Assembly: GCF_001279525.1 (NCBI RefSeq)
Contig: NZ_LGDY01000165.1
Coordinates: 124,001 to 188,000 of the forward strand
Length of the DNA: 64,000 nucleotides
Source: Nocardia sp. NRRL S-836
GTDB taxonomy: Bacteria; Actinomycetota; Actinomycetes; Mycobacteriales; Pseudonocardiaceae
Direction: 5' to 3'
Shown in pieces: positions 63,992 through 64,000 of the stretch (position 1 is the stretch's first letter; each line of letters opens with the position of its first letter). The notes below the pieces were generated by a model that was not told the origin of the DNA, made no database searches, and worked only from the letters and a program-made list of their open reading frames with translations. A program made the translations under genes and the position numbers.

Positions 63992-64000
63992 CGCGCGCGA

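Overview
The window is high-GC actinobacterial DNA. It carries mca (mycothiol S-conjugate amidase), a GuaB1-type GMP reductase, a class F sortase, an Rv1086-type short-chain Z-prenyl synthase, a tail fragment of an actinomycete integrative element and many GTGA-coupled gene pairs. Together these point to a filamentous actinomycete, most likely Pseudonocardiaceae (the Lentzea/Saccharothrix/Lechevalieria neighbourhood). That placement is inference from gene content, not a database match.

Layout. 1-703: decayed 3' end of an integrative element with a tyrosine-integrase tail. 732-6165: hemolysin III, uppS, two small secreted chaplin/rodlin-like proteins, a DUF885 protein and PhoH2. 6231-12618: an ABC-2 exporter, GuaB1, a GNAT enzyme, an EamA transporter and a divergent MocR regulator with a direct-repeat operator, then a 46-aa peptide gene. 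12709-14238: ATP-dependent DNA ligase LigB. 14239-15450: a gene-free tract of minisatellite repeats followed by a strongly C-skewed low-complexity stretch. 15503-24537: a DUF255 protein, the Hen1-Pnkp RNA repair operon with a decayed third gene, then the mca block and greA. 24565-32817: Lrp regulator/hppD, metB, an RDD (Pra-like) protein, cbs, an SGNH hydrolase and a thiolase. Much of 0.7-33 kb matches, from memory, the Mycobacterium tuberculosis Rv1074c-Rv1095 neighbourhood with insertions. 32987-38099: small proteins, a YccA-family protein, a putative thioester/SpaA surface protein coupled to a sortase, and a deacetylase-like protein. 38209-43832: a PQQ module with a secreted PQQ sugar dehydrogenase facing pqqA-C-D-E-B, then a PucR/CdaR regulator. 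43786-46173: an SGNH hydrolase, an inositol-phosphatase-like enzyme and an SDR.

46310-55193 is the accessory island, with visibly lower GC and less biased third codon positions. It contains a membrane protein, an XRE-like regulator, a regulatory region dense in TTGCGC motifs, then a tightly coupled operon (zinc-knuckle protein, ParB-like protein, SNF2 helicase). This operon converges on a Dcm-type cytosine methyltransferase that is divergent from a Vsr endonuclease. A broken IS5-family element has landed exactly in the vsr stop codon. I read this as a restriction/defence-type module that I cannot assign to a named system, and it is my main candidate for something undescribed.

55365-64000: a 1194-aa multidomain protein, an odd tRNA with a UAA anticodon but a short variable loop, and a two-gene cassette of a 40-aa peptide and an MvdD-like ATP-grasp ligase (candidate graspetide-type RiPP). 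Type II NADH dehydrogenase, a membrane protein and a DUF58 protein follow to the window end.
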